From: Methylotenera_A sp036676175
GTDB lineage: Bacteria > Pseudomonadota > Gammaproteobacteria > Burkholderiales > Methylophilaceae
DNA: 31,456 nt
NCBI GenBank assembly: GCA_036676175.1
Contig: JAKFDL010000096.1
Span: forward strand, 1 to 31,456
Direction of reading: 5' to 3'
The position numbers and the translations under genes were made by a program. Below the pieces are notes generated by a model. That model ran no database searches and was not told where the DNA came from. It saw nothing but the letters and a program-made list of their open reading frames with translations. Position 1 is the first letter of the stretch, and every line of letters begins with the position of its first letter. Shown here piece by piece: positions 16,561-23,990 of the stretch.

Positions 16561-17121
16561 ATGTCAGTTCTACGCGAAAAAATATTAAGCACCGCTAGTC
16601 ACCTGTTTCAAACGCAGGGCATTAATTCGACTGGCGTAGATAATATTGTGGCGGTGGCTGGTACCACCAAAATGACGTTGTATAAATACTTCCGCAGCAA
16701 GGAAGTACTCATTTTAGAAGTGCTGGAAAAGAACCAGCAGGATTTTCAAACGTGGTTAGATAGCAAATTCGCCAGCAGCAAAAAGTCCAGCGACAAAATT
16801 CAGCAGCTGTTTGATTACATTGAAGAGTGGGTAAATTCCCCAGCGTTTATAGGCGTTGGTTTTATTAAAGCTTCAGCAGAATTTCCCAACGAAAATGACC
16901 CGATTCATCAGCTGTCCAGCCAGCAATCGCGCGAATTCAGGCAATTCATCAGCAAACTGGCAACTGAAGCCAGCATTAAAGATGCCGATGGTTTAGCGTT
17001 GCAACTTTCACTATTGTTTGAAGGCTCAGTGCAAGCAGAACAGATGAATCGCGGATCAGGAGCAGTAAAATATGCTAAAAAAGCCGCTAAAATTCTCATC
17101 AACGGCGCGATAAAAGCTTAA
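16561..17121 (+). CDS. TetR family transcriptional regulator
   Basis: A 186-residue regulator. The N-terminal DNA-binding domain contains GINSTGVDNIVAVAGTTKMT and LYKYFRSKEVLI, the typical TetR helix-turn-helix and its following helix (about residues 20-50). The C-terminal ligand domain is unassigned. Two palindromes sit on its own promoter, so autorepression is likely. The flanking genes (unknown membrane protein upstream, PfkB kinase downstream) do not reveal the ligand. There is no usable Shine-Dalgarno: AAGG is only 1 nt from the ATG. Confidence 0.93.
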   Translation: MSVLREKILSTASHLFQTQGINSTGVDNIVAVAGTTKMTLYKYFRSKEVLILEVLEKNQQDFQTWLDSKFASSKKSSDKIQQLFDYIEEWVNSPAFIGVGFIKASAEFPNENDPIHQLSSQQSREFRQFISKLATEASIKDADGLALQLSLLFEGSVQAEQMNRGSGAVKYAKKAAKILINGAIKA

Positions 17122-17250
17122 CTGCTCAACTTAGTAAGCTTCCAGCTTTAAATTATTCTATTTTACTCGCTTGCAAGCCACATGAGTGCTGGGTTGCAGT
17201 GCATCCAATTTCTGCCGTAGCATTTCCTCTATTAAAATTCATGTATTTAC

Positions 17251-17280
17251 TTGCTATGCATGCCGCTGCTACAAGATAAT
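17251..17280 (+). promoter_or_regulatory. Putative pfkB-family kinase promoter
   Basis: TTGCTA (17251-17256) and GATAAT (17275-17280) are separated by 18 nt. The predicted transcript would begin about 20 nt before the ATG at 17308. Confidence 0.45.
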
Positions 17281-17307
17281 AGCGTTTTAAGACAACAAAC
17301 AAGAATT

Positions 17308-18264
17308 ATGCATACCCTCATCTGCGGCTCGCTGGCTTATGACACCATCATGGTGTTTCAAGACCAGTTTAAAAATCACATCCTGCCAGACCAGATTCAC
17401 AAGCTTAGCGTGGCGTTTTATGTGCCAGAATTGCGCCGCGAGTTCGGGGGCACCGCAGGTAATATTGCCTACAATTTAGCTTTGCTAGAAGGCAAACCAT
17501 TGATGATGGCAACGGTAGGGGAAGATTTTTCACCCTATGCTGACTGGATAAACACTAACAAATTAAGTACTGTGCATATTAAGCGGATTCCTAACAGTTT
17601 TACTGCCCAAGCGTTTATTACCACTGATTTAGACGACAACCAAATTACTGCATTTCACCCTGGCGCAATGGTGGAATCGCACCAAAATAGCGTTAAAAAT
17701 GCCGCAGATGTGTCTTTGGCGATTATTGCGCCAGATGGCCGCGATGGTATGTTTCAACATGCAAAAGAATGTTTTGACTCCGGCATTCCGTTTTTGTTTG
17801 ATCCTGGTCAAGGCTTACCCATGTTTAATGGTGAAGAGTTGTTACATTTTATAGAGATGGCGAGCTATTTAGCGGTGAACGATTATGAATCACAGGTCAT
17901 CCAAGATAAAACCGGACTGAACTTGGAGCAGTTAGCCGCTAAAGTAAAAGCACTTGTTGTCACGCTAGGTAGTCAAGGATCTCACATTTATGCTGAGGGT
18001 CAACGTTTTGACATTCCATGCGTTAAAGCCGATAAGATCGTGGACCCCACCGGTTGTGGAGACGCTTACCGTGCAGGTTTGCTGTATGGTATTAGTAATG
18101 ACTGGGATTGGCCGACCTGTGGCAGGTTGGCATCAACGATGGGCGCGATTAAAATTGCTAGCCGTGGCGGTCAAAATCATGCACCAACGCGTGCTGACAT
18201 TGAGTATATGTATACGCAGGCACTGGTTTCTGAAGTGGCAGTAAAAGAAAAAATGGCCTCATAA
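17308..18264 (+). CDS. PfkB family carbohydrate/nucleoside kinase (adenosine-kinase-like)
   Basis: A 318-residue ribokinase-fold kinase. It begins MHTLICGSLAYDTIMV and has the N-terminal substrate motif REFGGTAGNIAYN with GG at 47-48. The C-terminal signature DPTGCGDAYRAGLLYG begins at residue 246, with Asp252 as the catalytic base. This subgroup in betaproteobacteria is often called adenosine kinase, but the sugar or nucleoside is not determinable here. An in-frame TTG at 17251 would add 19 residues unlike any kinase start and would overlap the likely promoter, so I chose the ATG. Only a weak AAGAA ribosome site is visible. Confidence 0.92.
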   Translation: MHTLICGSLAYDTIMVFQDQFKNHILPDQIHKLSVAFYVPELRREFGGTAGNIAYNLALLEGKPLMMATVGEDFSPYADWINTNKLSTVHIKRIPNSFTAQAFITTDLDDNQITAFHPGAMVESHQNSVKNAADVSLAIIAPDGRDGMFQHAKECFDSGIPFLFDPGQGLPMFNGEELLHFIEMASYLAVNDYESQVIQDKTGLNLEQLAAKVKALVVTLGSQGSHIYAEGQRFDIPCVKADKIVDPTGCGDAYRAGLLYGISNDWDWPTCGRLASTMGAIKIASRGGQNHAPTRADIEYMYTQALVSEVAVKEKMAS

Positions 18265-18311
18265 AAATTGTAACTTGCAGTGACAATATAATGATTAGCT
18301 AAGGACATAGT
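18265..18311 (+). promoter_or_regulatory. Lipoprotein gene promoter and ribosome site
   Basis: TATAAT at 18287-18292 is a strong -10, though the -35 is poor. TAAGGA lies about 8 nt before the ATG at 18312. Confidence 0.5.
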
Positions 18312-18764
18312 ATGCAAATTTCAAAATTATTAGCAGTGGTGTTTATCTCTGTACTTTTGGCTGCTTGTGCCAGCTCTAACTCAGGAAGCGTCTACAAACG
18401 TGATGATGCGCGTAAAGTACAGACTGTTAGGACTGGCGTAGTGGAAAGTGTGCGTACAGTGAAGCTTGAAGGCACAAAATCTCCTGTAGGGACGATAGCA
18501 GGTGGTGCTATTGGCGGCATTGCAGGTAGCACAGTTGGTAGCGGCAGTGGTAGTGCTATTGCTGCTGTCATTGGTGCTGTAGCCGGCGGCCTTGCCGGCT
18601 CAGCTGCTGAGGAAGTAGTGACTCGTAAAGATGCCCTTGAAATCACCGTAAAATTAGATGGTGGTGCACTTATTGCCATTGTGCAGGAAGCCGATGAAGC
18701 CTTTCAGCCTGGTGATAAAGTACGCATTGTAGAAAATAGCGATACATCCCGCGTTACCCATTAA
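18312..18764 (+). CDS. Glycine-zipper outer-membrane lipoprotein (SlyB/Pcp-like)
   Basis: A 150-residue protein with a lipoprotein signal peptide. The lipobox LLAAC ends at Cys19, followed by ASSNSG. A glycine-rich zipper segment (about residues 58-97, GTIAGGAIGGIAGS and AAVIGAVAGGLAGS) resembles the SlyB/Pcp 17-kDa surface antigen family, which spans or stabilises the outer membrane. The C-terminal part (about 105-145) is a small beta-rich domain typical of the family. It has its own promoter and a good ribosome site, so it is probably expressed alone. Confidence 0.9.
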   Translation: MQISKLLAVVFISVLLAACASSNSGSVYKRDDARKVQTVRTGVVESVRTVKLEGTKSPVGTIAGGAIGGIAGSTVGSGSGSAIAAVIGAVAGGLAGSAAEEVVTRKDALEITVKLDGGALIAIVQEADEAFQPGDKVRIVENSDTSRVTH

Positions 18765-18846
18765 ACATTAAACACATGGCGAGTTAAGCCTTTTGATGCT
18801 TGTCATTATTTAGTCATCTAAAATTCATTAATTTTTCATGTTAGGC

Positions 18847-18883
18847 ACATAACATCTCTCCAATTTCACAGGAGATGTTATGT
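18847..18883 (+). promoter_or_regulatory. Hairpin hiding the ribosome site and start codon of the GNAT gene
   Basis: A perfect 12-bp inverted repeat, ACATAACATCTC (18847-18858) and GAGATGTTATGT (18872-18883), has a 13-nt loop. In the mRNA the right arm includes GAG of the AGGAG ribosome site and the whole AUG (18880-18882). A possible promoter (TTGATG 18794-18799, TAAAAT 18819-18824) lies far enough upstream for the full hairpin to be transcribed. Translational control is an inference; a DNA operator is an alternative. Confidence 0.6.
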
Positions 18884-19665
18884 ATAAAAAGCAGTTATCA
18901 GCTCAAGCTAGCCTAGCACAGCGCGGTTCACAATCATCTCAACACCACCTTTATGTGAGCCTAGCTCGCAACGCCAGTGAGGTCGTAGAGGCGCAACGCT
19001 TACGCTATCAAGTATTTGCAGAAGAAATGGGTGCACAAATTGCCAGTGCTAGCAATGCAAAAACGAGAGGCCTGGATATTGATGGATTTGATGCTTTTTG
19101 TGAGCACTTATTGGTGCGTGAAAGCGCCACACACCAAGTCATCGGTACCTACCGAATCTTGAGTCCGGAGCAAGCCTTTCAGGCAGGTGGCTATTACTCT
19201 GCAGGCGAATTTGATTTAAGCCGTTTAGCGCATTTATTCAGCAGCATGGTAGAAGTGGGCCGCGCCTGTGTGCATCAAGATTACCGCAGTGGCGGCACTA
19301 TCACCATGTTGTGGGCCGGGCTTGCAAAGTATATGAAAACGCACAATTACGAATACATGATTGGCTGTGGCAGTGTCCCCATTCATGACGGTGGCCACAT
19401 GGCAGCAAGCCTGTACCATAAGCTTAAAGAGGATCATTTATCGCCCGCCGAGTATCGCGTGTTTCCACATAATCCGTTGCCAATTAATGCTTTGAATCAT
19501 GACTTACCCGTGGTTTGCCCTCCCTTAATTAAAGGCTATTTGCGGCTGGGTGCTTACATTTGTGGTGAGCCTGCGTGGGATGCCTCTTTCAACACAGCGG
19601 ATATGCTGGTAATGTTACCTTTATCACACATTAACAGCAGATATGCGGCGCATTTCTTAAAATAA
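18880..19665 (+). CDS. GNAT-fold N-acyltransferase, OlsB/hemolysin-like
   Basis: A 261-residue protein of the GNAT family related to OlsB (ornithine-acyl-ACP N-acyltransferase) and COG3176 putative hemolysins. Recognisable blocks are LRYQVFAEEMGAQ, GTYRILSPEQAFQAGGYYSA, SMVEVGRACVHQDYRSG and the C-terminal LIKGYLRLGAYICGEPAWD. OlsB-type enzymes make lyso-ornithine lipid, which an OlsA-type acyltransferase completes; the gene right after this one is a PlsC/OlsA-like acyltransferase, supporting that role by context. AGGAG lies 5 nt before the ATG but is partly inside a perfect inverted repeat. Other amino-lipids are possible products. Confidence 0.82.
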   Translation: MYKKQLSAQASLAQRGSQSSQHHLYVSLARNASEVVEAQRLRYQVFAEEMGAQIASASNAKTRGLDIDGFDAFCEHLLVRESATHQVIGTYRILSPEQAFQAGGYYSAGEFDLSRLAHLFSSMVEVGRACVHQDYRSGGTITMLWAGLAKYMKTHNYEYMIGCGSVPIHDGGHMAASLYHKLKEDHLSPAEYRVFPHNPLPINALNHDLPVVCPPLIKGYLRLGAYICGEPAWDASFNTADMLVMLPLSHINSRYAAHFLK

Positions 19666-19666
19666 T

Positions 19667-20476
19667 TTGCAACAAACCCATTTTTTAATCCGTTATTATC
19701 GAATAGTACGCATTTTTATTCACACCATTGTTGGGTTAACATTGGCGGCAGCTGTGCTGCCCTTCATCAGCAAAACTAGCAACCTTAAACTGATCCAATG
19801 GTGGTGTAGTGGTTTGCTAAGGGCGTTTAATATTAAAGTCTCGCTCCACGGCAAGTTACCCCCACTTAAAACCAGTAGCACGATGTTTGTGGCGAATCAT
19901 ATTTCGTGGTCAGATATTCACGCACTCAACAGCGTCATCCCTGTGCGGTTCATTGCCAAATCCGACATTAAAAGCTGGCCTGTCTTTGGCTATTTGGTGA
20001 GGAAAAGCAATACCATCTTTGTAGAAAGAGGCAAACGACAGGAGGCGGGACGCATCGTGGCACTCACGAAAGATAGTTTATCGACGGGTGACAACGTTTG
20101 TTTTTTTCCTGAGGGCACCACAACAGATGGCACTGGCATTCATAAAAACGGCCTGCAAGGACCGCCGGTATTGGCTTTCAAGAGCAGCGTATTACAAGCA
20201 GCAATTGATGCAGGCGCTCAATTATGGCCGATAGCCATTCGTTATTACCATCCAGATGGCAGCATTAACACGCAGATGGCTTATGCAGGGGATACTACTT
20301 TAATTGAGTCGATGCAAAATGTACTGAATCAAAAAAATCCAACTGTGGCACTGCATTTTTTAACACCCTTTCAGGCAACTGGCCAAAATAGGCGTGATTT
20401 AAGCCAGGCAGCTTATAGTGCAATTAATTCTAAACTAGTCGAGTTACATCACGCGGGTCGAAGTTCACCTGTGTAA
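19667..20476 (+). CDS. 1-acyl-sn-glycerol-3-phosphate acyltransferase family (PlsC/OlsA-like)
   Basis: A 269-residue membrane acyltransferase with an N-terminal hydrophobic segment (about 14-34). The catalytic HX4D motif is NHISWSD (His78, Asp83), and the glycerol/acceptor-binding block is FPEGTT (147-152). It transfers an acyl chain to lysophosphatidate or, in OlsA-type members, to lyso-ornithine lipid. The start is a TTG only one base after the upstream stop. The next in-frame ATG lies just before the HX4D motif, so coupled initiation at TTG is the only sensible choice. Its 3' end overlaps apaH on the other strand by 47 bases. Confidence 0.88.
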   Translation: MQQTHFLIRYYRIVRIFIHTIVGLTLAAAVLPFISKTSNLKLIQWWCSGLLRAFNIKVSLHGKLPPLKTSSTMFVANHISWSDIHALNSVIPVRFIAKSDIKSWPVFGYLVRKSNTIFVERGKRQEAGRIVALTKDSLSTGDNVCFFPEGTTTDGTGIHKNGLQGPPVLAFKSSVLQAAIDAGAQLWPIAIRYYHPDGSINTQMAYAGDTTLIESMQNVLNQKNPTVALHFLTPFQATGQNRRDLSQAAYSAINSKLVELHHAGRSSPV

Positions 20477-21254
20477 TTTCACGAGTTTCTAAAGACATTG
20501 CAGTCAATTTCCCGCCCCACAAACAGCCAGTATCTAGTGCGTGTATATTATTTCGTTGGCGTAAACCCAGTGCAGACCAATGTCCGCAAATAATATTCGC
20601 AGCTTGCGATTGCCTGTTTGGAACATCAAACCACGGTAAATAACCAGTTGGAATGTTAGGCAGCTCACCCTTGAATGAAAACTCCATTACACCATCAAGT
20701 TTGCAAATACGCATGCGCGTCAAGGCGTTAGTGATCACGCGCAGTCTATCCATACCCGTTAAATCTGCCCGCCATTGATTTGGCACATTTCCGTACATAT
20801 TTATTAAAAAATTTGCATAATTATCTGATTGCAGTATCGCCTCAACCTCAGCTGCGTAGGCCAGCGCATCGCTAATTGTCCATTGCGGCATCAGACCGGC
20901 ATGCATCATGACATAACCGTCCTGTGCAATCATCAGCGGTTGATGTCGCAGCCATTTAAATAATTCACCGCTGTCAGGCGCATCAATACTGAGCTGCAGC
21001 GTATCACTTTTATGGGTGGGTTTTAAGCCATTTACCACTGCAAGTGCGTGCAAATCGTGATTACCCAGTACCGTTTTAATGGATGATTGATGCTGGTAAC
21101 ACCAACGCAGGACATCCAAAGAACCATTGCCACGATTGATTAAATCGCCTACCAGCCATAATGTATCTCGCTTGGGATTGAACTGCAGGCGCTCTAGCAG
21201 CGCTATAAAAGCGTAGTAGCAGCCTTGAATATCGCCAATTGCATAAGTTGCCAT
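20430..21254 (-). CDS. apaH: Symmetrical diadenosine tetraphosphatase ApaH
   Basis: Splits Ap4A into two ADP and is also known to remove Np4 caps from RNA. The 274-residue protein has the metallophosphatase motifs GDIQGC (near the N-terminus), GDLINRGNGSLDVLRW and GNHDLHALAV, plus C-terminal GHWSALGL and DTGCLWGGKLTA. The second motif has Asn where ApaH proteins usually have Pro (RGPGS), a small oddity. There is no Shine-Dalgarno: a TATAAT lies only 9 nt before the ATG, so the leader would be a few bases at most. It converges on and overlaps the plsC-like gene. Confidence 0.96.
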   Translation of the reverse strand: MATYAIGDIQGCYYAFIALLERLQFNPKRDTLWLVGDLINRGNGSLDVLRWCYQHQSSIKTVLGNHDLHALAVVNGLKPTHKSDTLQLSIDAPDSGELFKWLRHQPLMIAQDGYVMMHAGLMPQWTISDALAYAAEVEAILQSDNYANFLINMYGNVPNQWRADLTGMDRLRVITNALTRMRICKLDGVMEFSFKGELPNIPTGYLPWFDVPNRQSQAANIICGHWSALGLRQRNNIHALDTGCLWGGKLTAMSLETREITQVNFDPRDVTRLV

Positions 21255-21269
21255 AATGGTTTGATTATA
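21255..21269 (-). promoter_or_regulatory. apaH -10 element close to the start codon
   Basis: On the minus strand TATAAT (21269-21264) is followed by CAAACCATT and the ATG. The transcript would start about 2-3 nt before the ATG. A weak TTTTTA lies 17 nt upstream, inside the preceding terminator's T tract. Confidence 0.45.
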
Positions 21270-21287
21270 CTGGCTAATTGCTTCAAT

Positions 21288-21313
21288 AAAAAAGCCGCTT
21301 ATTCAGCGGCTTT
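21288..21313 (-). terminator. Terminator of the cytochrome c gene
   Basis: On the minus strand a 9-bp stem AAAGCCGCT/AGCGGCTTT (21313-21305 with 21299-21291), with a 5-nt loop, is followed by a run of T. It lies 17 nt after the cytochrome stop. Confidence 0.88.
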
Positions 21314-21330
21314 AAAAATTCATACAAACT

Positions 21331-21810
21331 CTATTTTGCTGATTTAACAAATTTAAAATTAGCACCTGCGCCATTGGCCATTTCTGCCACTGCACTCGCC
21401 ACTTCATCATCGGTTAAATCGGCATTACCGCCGCGCGCTGGCATGCCGCGTATTCCCTCAATAGCATGCTTCACTAGGGTTTCATAGCCTAGTGCAATAC
21501 GTGGTGCCCATTGGCCCTTATCGCCTAATTTCGGTGCATTTAGCATACCAGTGGCATGGCAGGCTGCACAAGAGGCTTGCACTATTTCAGCGCCAGACTT
21601 TTCCTTATGTGCGACTGGCATTGGCGCCACCTCCACCACTGCTTCAGGTTTGATATTTTGCTCTACATTCGCCACTGGCGTTGCAACCTCTTCTACCGGT
21701 TTAGCCAGGATGATGGCAACAATAGTTGCCAACACTAAACACAGGCCAAATATAACCACCATGGGCTGTAAAGTACTGGGTGCTTGATGCTGGTTGTCTT
21801 GGTCACTCAT
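21331..21810 (-). CDS. Membrane-anchored monoheme cytochrome c (cytochrome c5 type)
   Basis: A 159-residue protein with one N-terminal membrane helix (about 17-36) and a Pro/Val/Ala/Glu-rich linker (to about 70). A cytochrome c domain with heme-binding CAACH (Cys81, Cys84, His85) follows, with a likely axial Met123 in GIRGMPARGG. This fits the class I cytochrome c5 subfamily, which carries electrons to terminal oxidases in the periplasm. A good AGGA lies 7 nt before the ATG. It lies downstream of the heme A/O synthesis genes, beyond a tRNA gene on the other strand. Confidence 0.93.
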   Translation of the reverse strand: MSDQDNQHQAPSTLQPMVVIFGLCLVLATIVAIILAKPVEEVATPVANVEQNIKPEAVVEVAPMPVAHKEKSGAEIVQASCAACHATGMLNAPKLGDKGQWAPRIALGYETLVKHAIEGIRGMPARGGNADLTDDEVASAVAEMANGAGANFKFVKSAK

Positions 21811-21896
21811 AAAATAATCCTAATATAATGATAAAAATTACTTCTAGATGCTATTGATAACGATAAATATAAAGAATGCTTACAAAGCGACTTTGT

Positions 21897-21902
21897 TATA
21901 AT
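21897..21902 (+). promoter_or_regulatory. tRNA-Arg promoter -10
   Basis: TATAAT is followed by a GC-rich discriminator (GCGC), typical of stable-RNA promoters under stringent control. The -35 is not clear. Confidence 0.5.
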
Positions 21903-21932
21903 GCGCATGTTTTAGTTAATTACTACTAAATT

Positions 21933-22009
21933 GCGCCCGTAGCTCAGCTGGATAGAGTGTTGGTTTCCGAAGCCAAAGGTCGTGGGTTCGACTCCCGCCG
22001 GGCGCGCCA
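21933..22009 (+). tRNA. tRNA-Arg (anticodon CCG)
   Basis: A 77-nt tRNA with encoded CCA (22007-22009). The acceptor stem GCGCCCG pairs with CGGGCGC (21999-22005). The anticodon loop TTCCGAA (21965-21971) gives CCG at 21967-21969, which reads CGG (Arg). The T-arm contains GGTTCGACTCC. It is convergent with ctaB and lies inside the otherwise minus-strand oxidase region. Confidence 0.97.
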
Positions 22010-22040
22010 TTTAATCAAGCAAGATAATGTTAAATTCCAC

Positions 22041-22946
22041 CTATAGCTTGAACATCCAATAGTGGTCTACAAGCAGCGCAGCGAACAATAGCGTTAAATA
22101 CAAAATAGAAAACTTAAACATACTACGTGCCAGCGTGTCAGTATAGTTGCGATACAAACTTAGTGCATACCACATAAATACCGCATTTAACAACATGGCC
22201 GAACCCAAGTAAATAAAACCGCTCATACGCAGGGCAAACGGCATCAACGTCACTGCCACCAGAATAATGGTATAGAGCAAAATTTGTAGGCGCGTGTATT
22301 CTTCACCATGCGTCACTGGCAACATCGGTAAGCCAGATTTAGCATATTCCTCGCGACGATAAAGTGCCAGCGCCCAAAAATGCGGTGGAGTCCAGGCAAA
22401 AATAATCAGCACTAATATCCACGCTTCGGCAGATACGGTCCCCGTCACGGCTGCCCAGCCGAGCGCAGGCGGCATGGCACCAGACAAGCCACCAATCACA
22501 ATATTAAGTGGCGTAGCTGGTTTTAAAAACACGGTGTATATAACCGCATAGCCCACAAAGGTTGCCAGGGTGAGCCACATCGTGAGTGGATTTACGAAAA
22601 TATACAAGATAGCTAGGCCAATGCTTGCCATAATGCTGGCGAATATAAAGGTTTGTTTGGAAGTCACTTGGCCTGTGGGTAGCGGACGGCCGCGGGTGCG
22701 CGCCATTTTTGCATCAATGGCTTGCTCGACAAGGCAGTTAAACGCTGCTGCAGCCCCTGAAGCCATGCCGATGCCTACTGTGGCAGCTAGCAGTATATCC
22801 AATGGCACCATATTTGGCGTGGCTAGAAACATGCCGATCAAGGCAGTAAACACAATCAACATCGTGACGCGTGGCTTGCATAAAGCGAGAAAGTTATTAA
22901 AACCTGATCTTGCAGTTTGCATATTCATTTCAGATGCAGCACTCAT
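22041..22946 (-). CDS. ctaB: Protoheme IX farnesyltransferase (heme O synthase)
   Basis: Adds a farnesyl group to heme B to make heme O, the precursor of heme A. The 301-residue polytopic membrane protein belongs to the UbiA prenyltransferase family. Its first conserved loop, NCLVEQAIDAKMARTRGRPL (from Asn70), holds the metal/diphosphate-binding residues, and the segment AWTPPHFWALALYRREEYA is characteristic. A strong GAGGG ribosome site precedes the ATG. It lies 44 nt after ctaA, so the two enzymes of heme A synthesis are cotranscribed. Confidence 0.97.
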   Translation of the reverse strand: MSAASEMNMQTARSGFNNFLALCKPRVTMLIVFTALIGMFLATPNMVPLDILLAATVGIGMASGAAAAFNCLVEQAIDAKMARTRGRPLPTGQVTSKQTFIFASIMASIGLAILYIFVNPLTMWLTLATFVGYAVIYTVFLKPATPLNIVIGGLSGAMPPALGWAAVTGTVSAEAWILVLIIFAWTPPHFWALALYRREEYAKSGLPMLPVTHGEEYTRLQILLYTIILVAVTLMPFALRMSGFIYLGSAMLLNAVFMWYALSLYRNYTDTLARSMFKFSILYLTLLFAALLVDHYWMFKL

Positions 22947-22990
22947 TTAATCCCTCTGGTTGAATCATTTAGTTTCGCGCCGTTTTAGTA

Positions 22991-23977
22991 TCAATTGGCT
23001 TTTAATGCAGTAATTTTTGAATTTAACACAATGACTGACATCAGCAATAAAGCCGCGACCATATTATGCCCTACTGCTAGTGCAAGTGGAAGGTGCAGCA
23101 CTAAATTGGCAATGCCTAAAATGATTTGAATGACCAGCAGACCCAGCATCATATGCGTTATTTTTTTAAGTTGAGGCTGTTTAATCAAGCATAAACCCAG
23201 CCAGCCAAGATACACGAAAGTTACTAAGGCGCCGATGCGATGCGTCCACTGAATGGCTGTGTATGCCGCCAAATGCAGGGGGGTACCATCATTAGCCACA
23301 CCGAGTTCGCGGAACCAGTTAAATGCATTACTAAAATCCATCTCAGGAATCCACATGCCATGACAAGTTGGAAAGTCAGTGCAGGCTAAGGCGGCGTAGT
23401 TTGTACTTGTCCAGCCACCTAAAAATATTTGTACAAACACCACCAAAATCGCACCACGTACCCAAAAACGTATATTTTGTGACTGTACTGTCGTCGTCGT
23501 CACTCCCCAATGCCGATGCGTAATCCAAGTAAGTATCGCCAGTGTACTCATACCGCCAATTAAATGCGCGCTGACAATAATCGGCCGCAATAGCAATGTC
23601 ACTGTCCACATGCCTAGTGCAGCTTGAAACACAATAAGCGCCAATAAAAACGTAGGTAACCATTTCGCTACTTTAACTTCATCGCGCATGCGCCAGCCCT
23701 GTACAAATATGGCCAGTACCAGCAAGCCTAGCGCTCCTGCCAAATAACGATGGATCATTTCTTTCCAGGCTTTGCCATGCTCTACTGGCGAATCTGGGTA
23801 AGTCACTTGTGCATGGGCAATCGCACTTTCGCTTTGTGGCACAGTGAGCGTGCCGTAACATCCCGGCCAATCTGGACAGCCTAGACCCGCGTCAGATAAG
23901 CGCACATAGGCACCTAACACAACCACACATACGGCCAACAGCGTTGCAACTAGCACTAATTTATTAAACATTCGCAT
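22991..23977 (-). CDS. ctaA: Heme A synthase
   Basis: Oxidises heme O to heme A in the inner membrane. The 328-residue protein has eight helices. The first part has LGAYVRLSDAGLGCPDWPGC, with the family cysteine pair Cys34/Cys40, and WKEMIHRYLAG with the heme ligand His76. The second half repeats the fold, with IQWTHRIGALV and GHNMVAALL. The ATG at 23977 is chosen because AGGAA lies about 11 nt upstream; a second ATG follows two codons later. It starts 13 nt after the SCO-like gene, in one operon with ctaB. Confidence 0.97.
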   Translation of the reverse strand: MRMFNKLVLVATLLAVCVVVLGAYVRLSDAGLGCPDWPGCYGTLTVPQSESAIAHAQVTYPDSPVEHGKAWKEMIHRYLAGALGLLVLAIFVQGWRMRDEVKVAKWLPTFLLALIVFQAALGMWTVTLLLRPIIVSAHLIGGMSTLAILTWITHRHWGVTTTTVQSQNIRFWVRGAILVVFVQIFLGGWTSTNYAALACTDFPTCHGMWIPEMDFSNAFNWFRELGVANDGTPLHLAAYTAIQWTHRIGALVTFVYLGWLGLCLIKQPQLKKITHMMLGLLVIQIILGIANLVLHLPLALAVGHNMVAALLLMSVIVLNSKITALKAN

Positions 23978-23990
23978 GTCTTGCTATTTC

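Noticed and set aside
17251..17307. TTG start extending the PfkB kinase by 19 residues
   Set aside because: The extension is not kinase-like, and the same bases form a good promoter.
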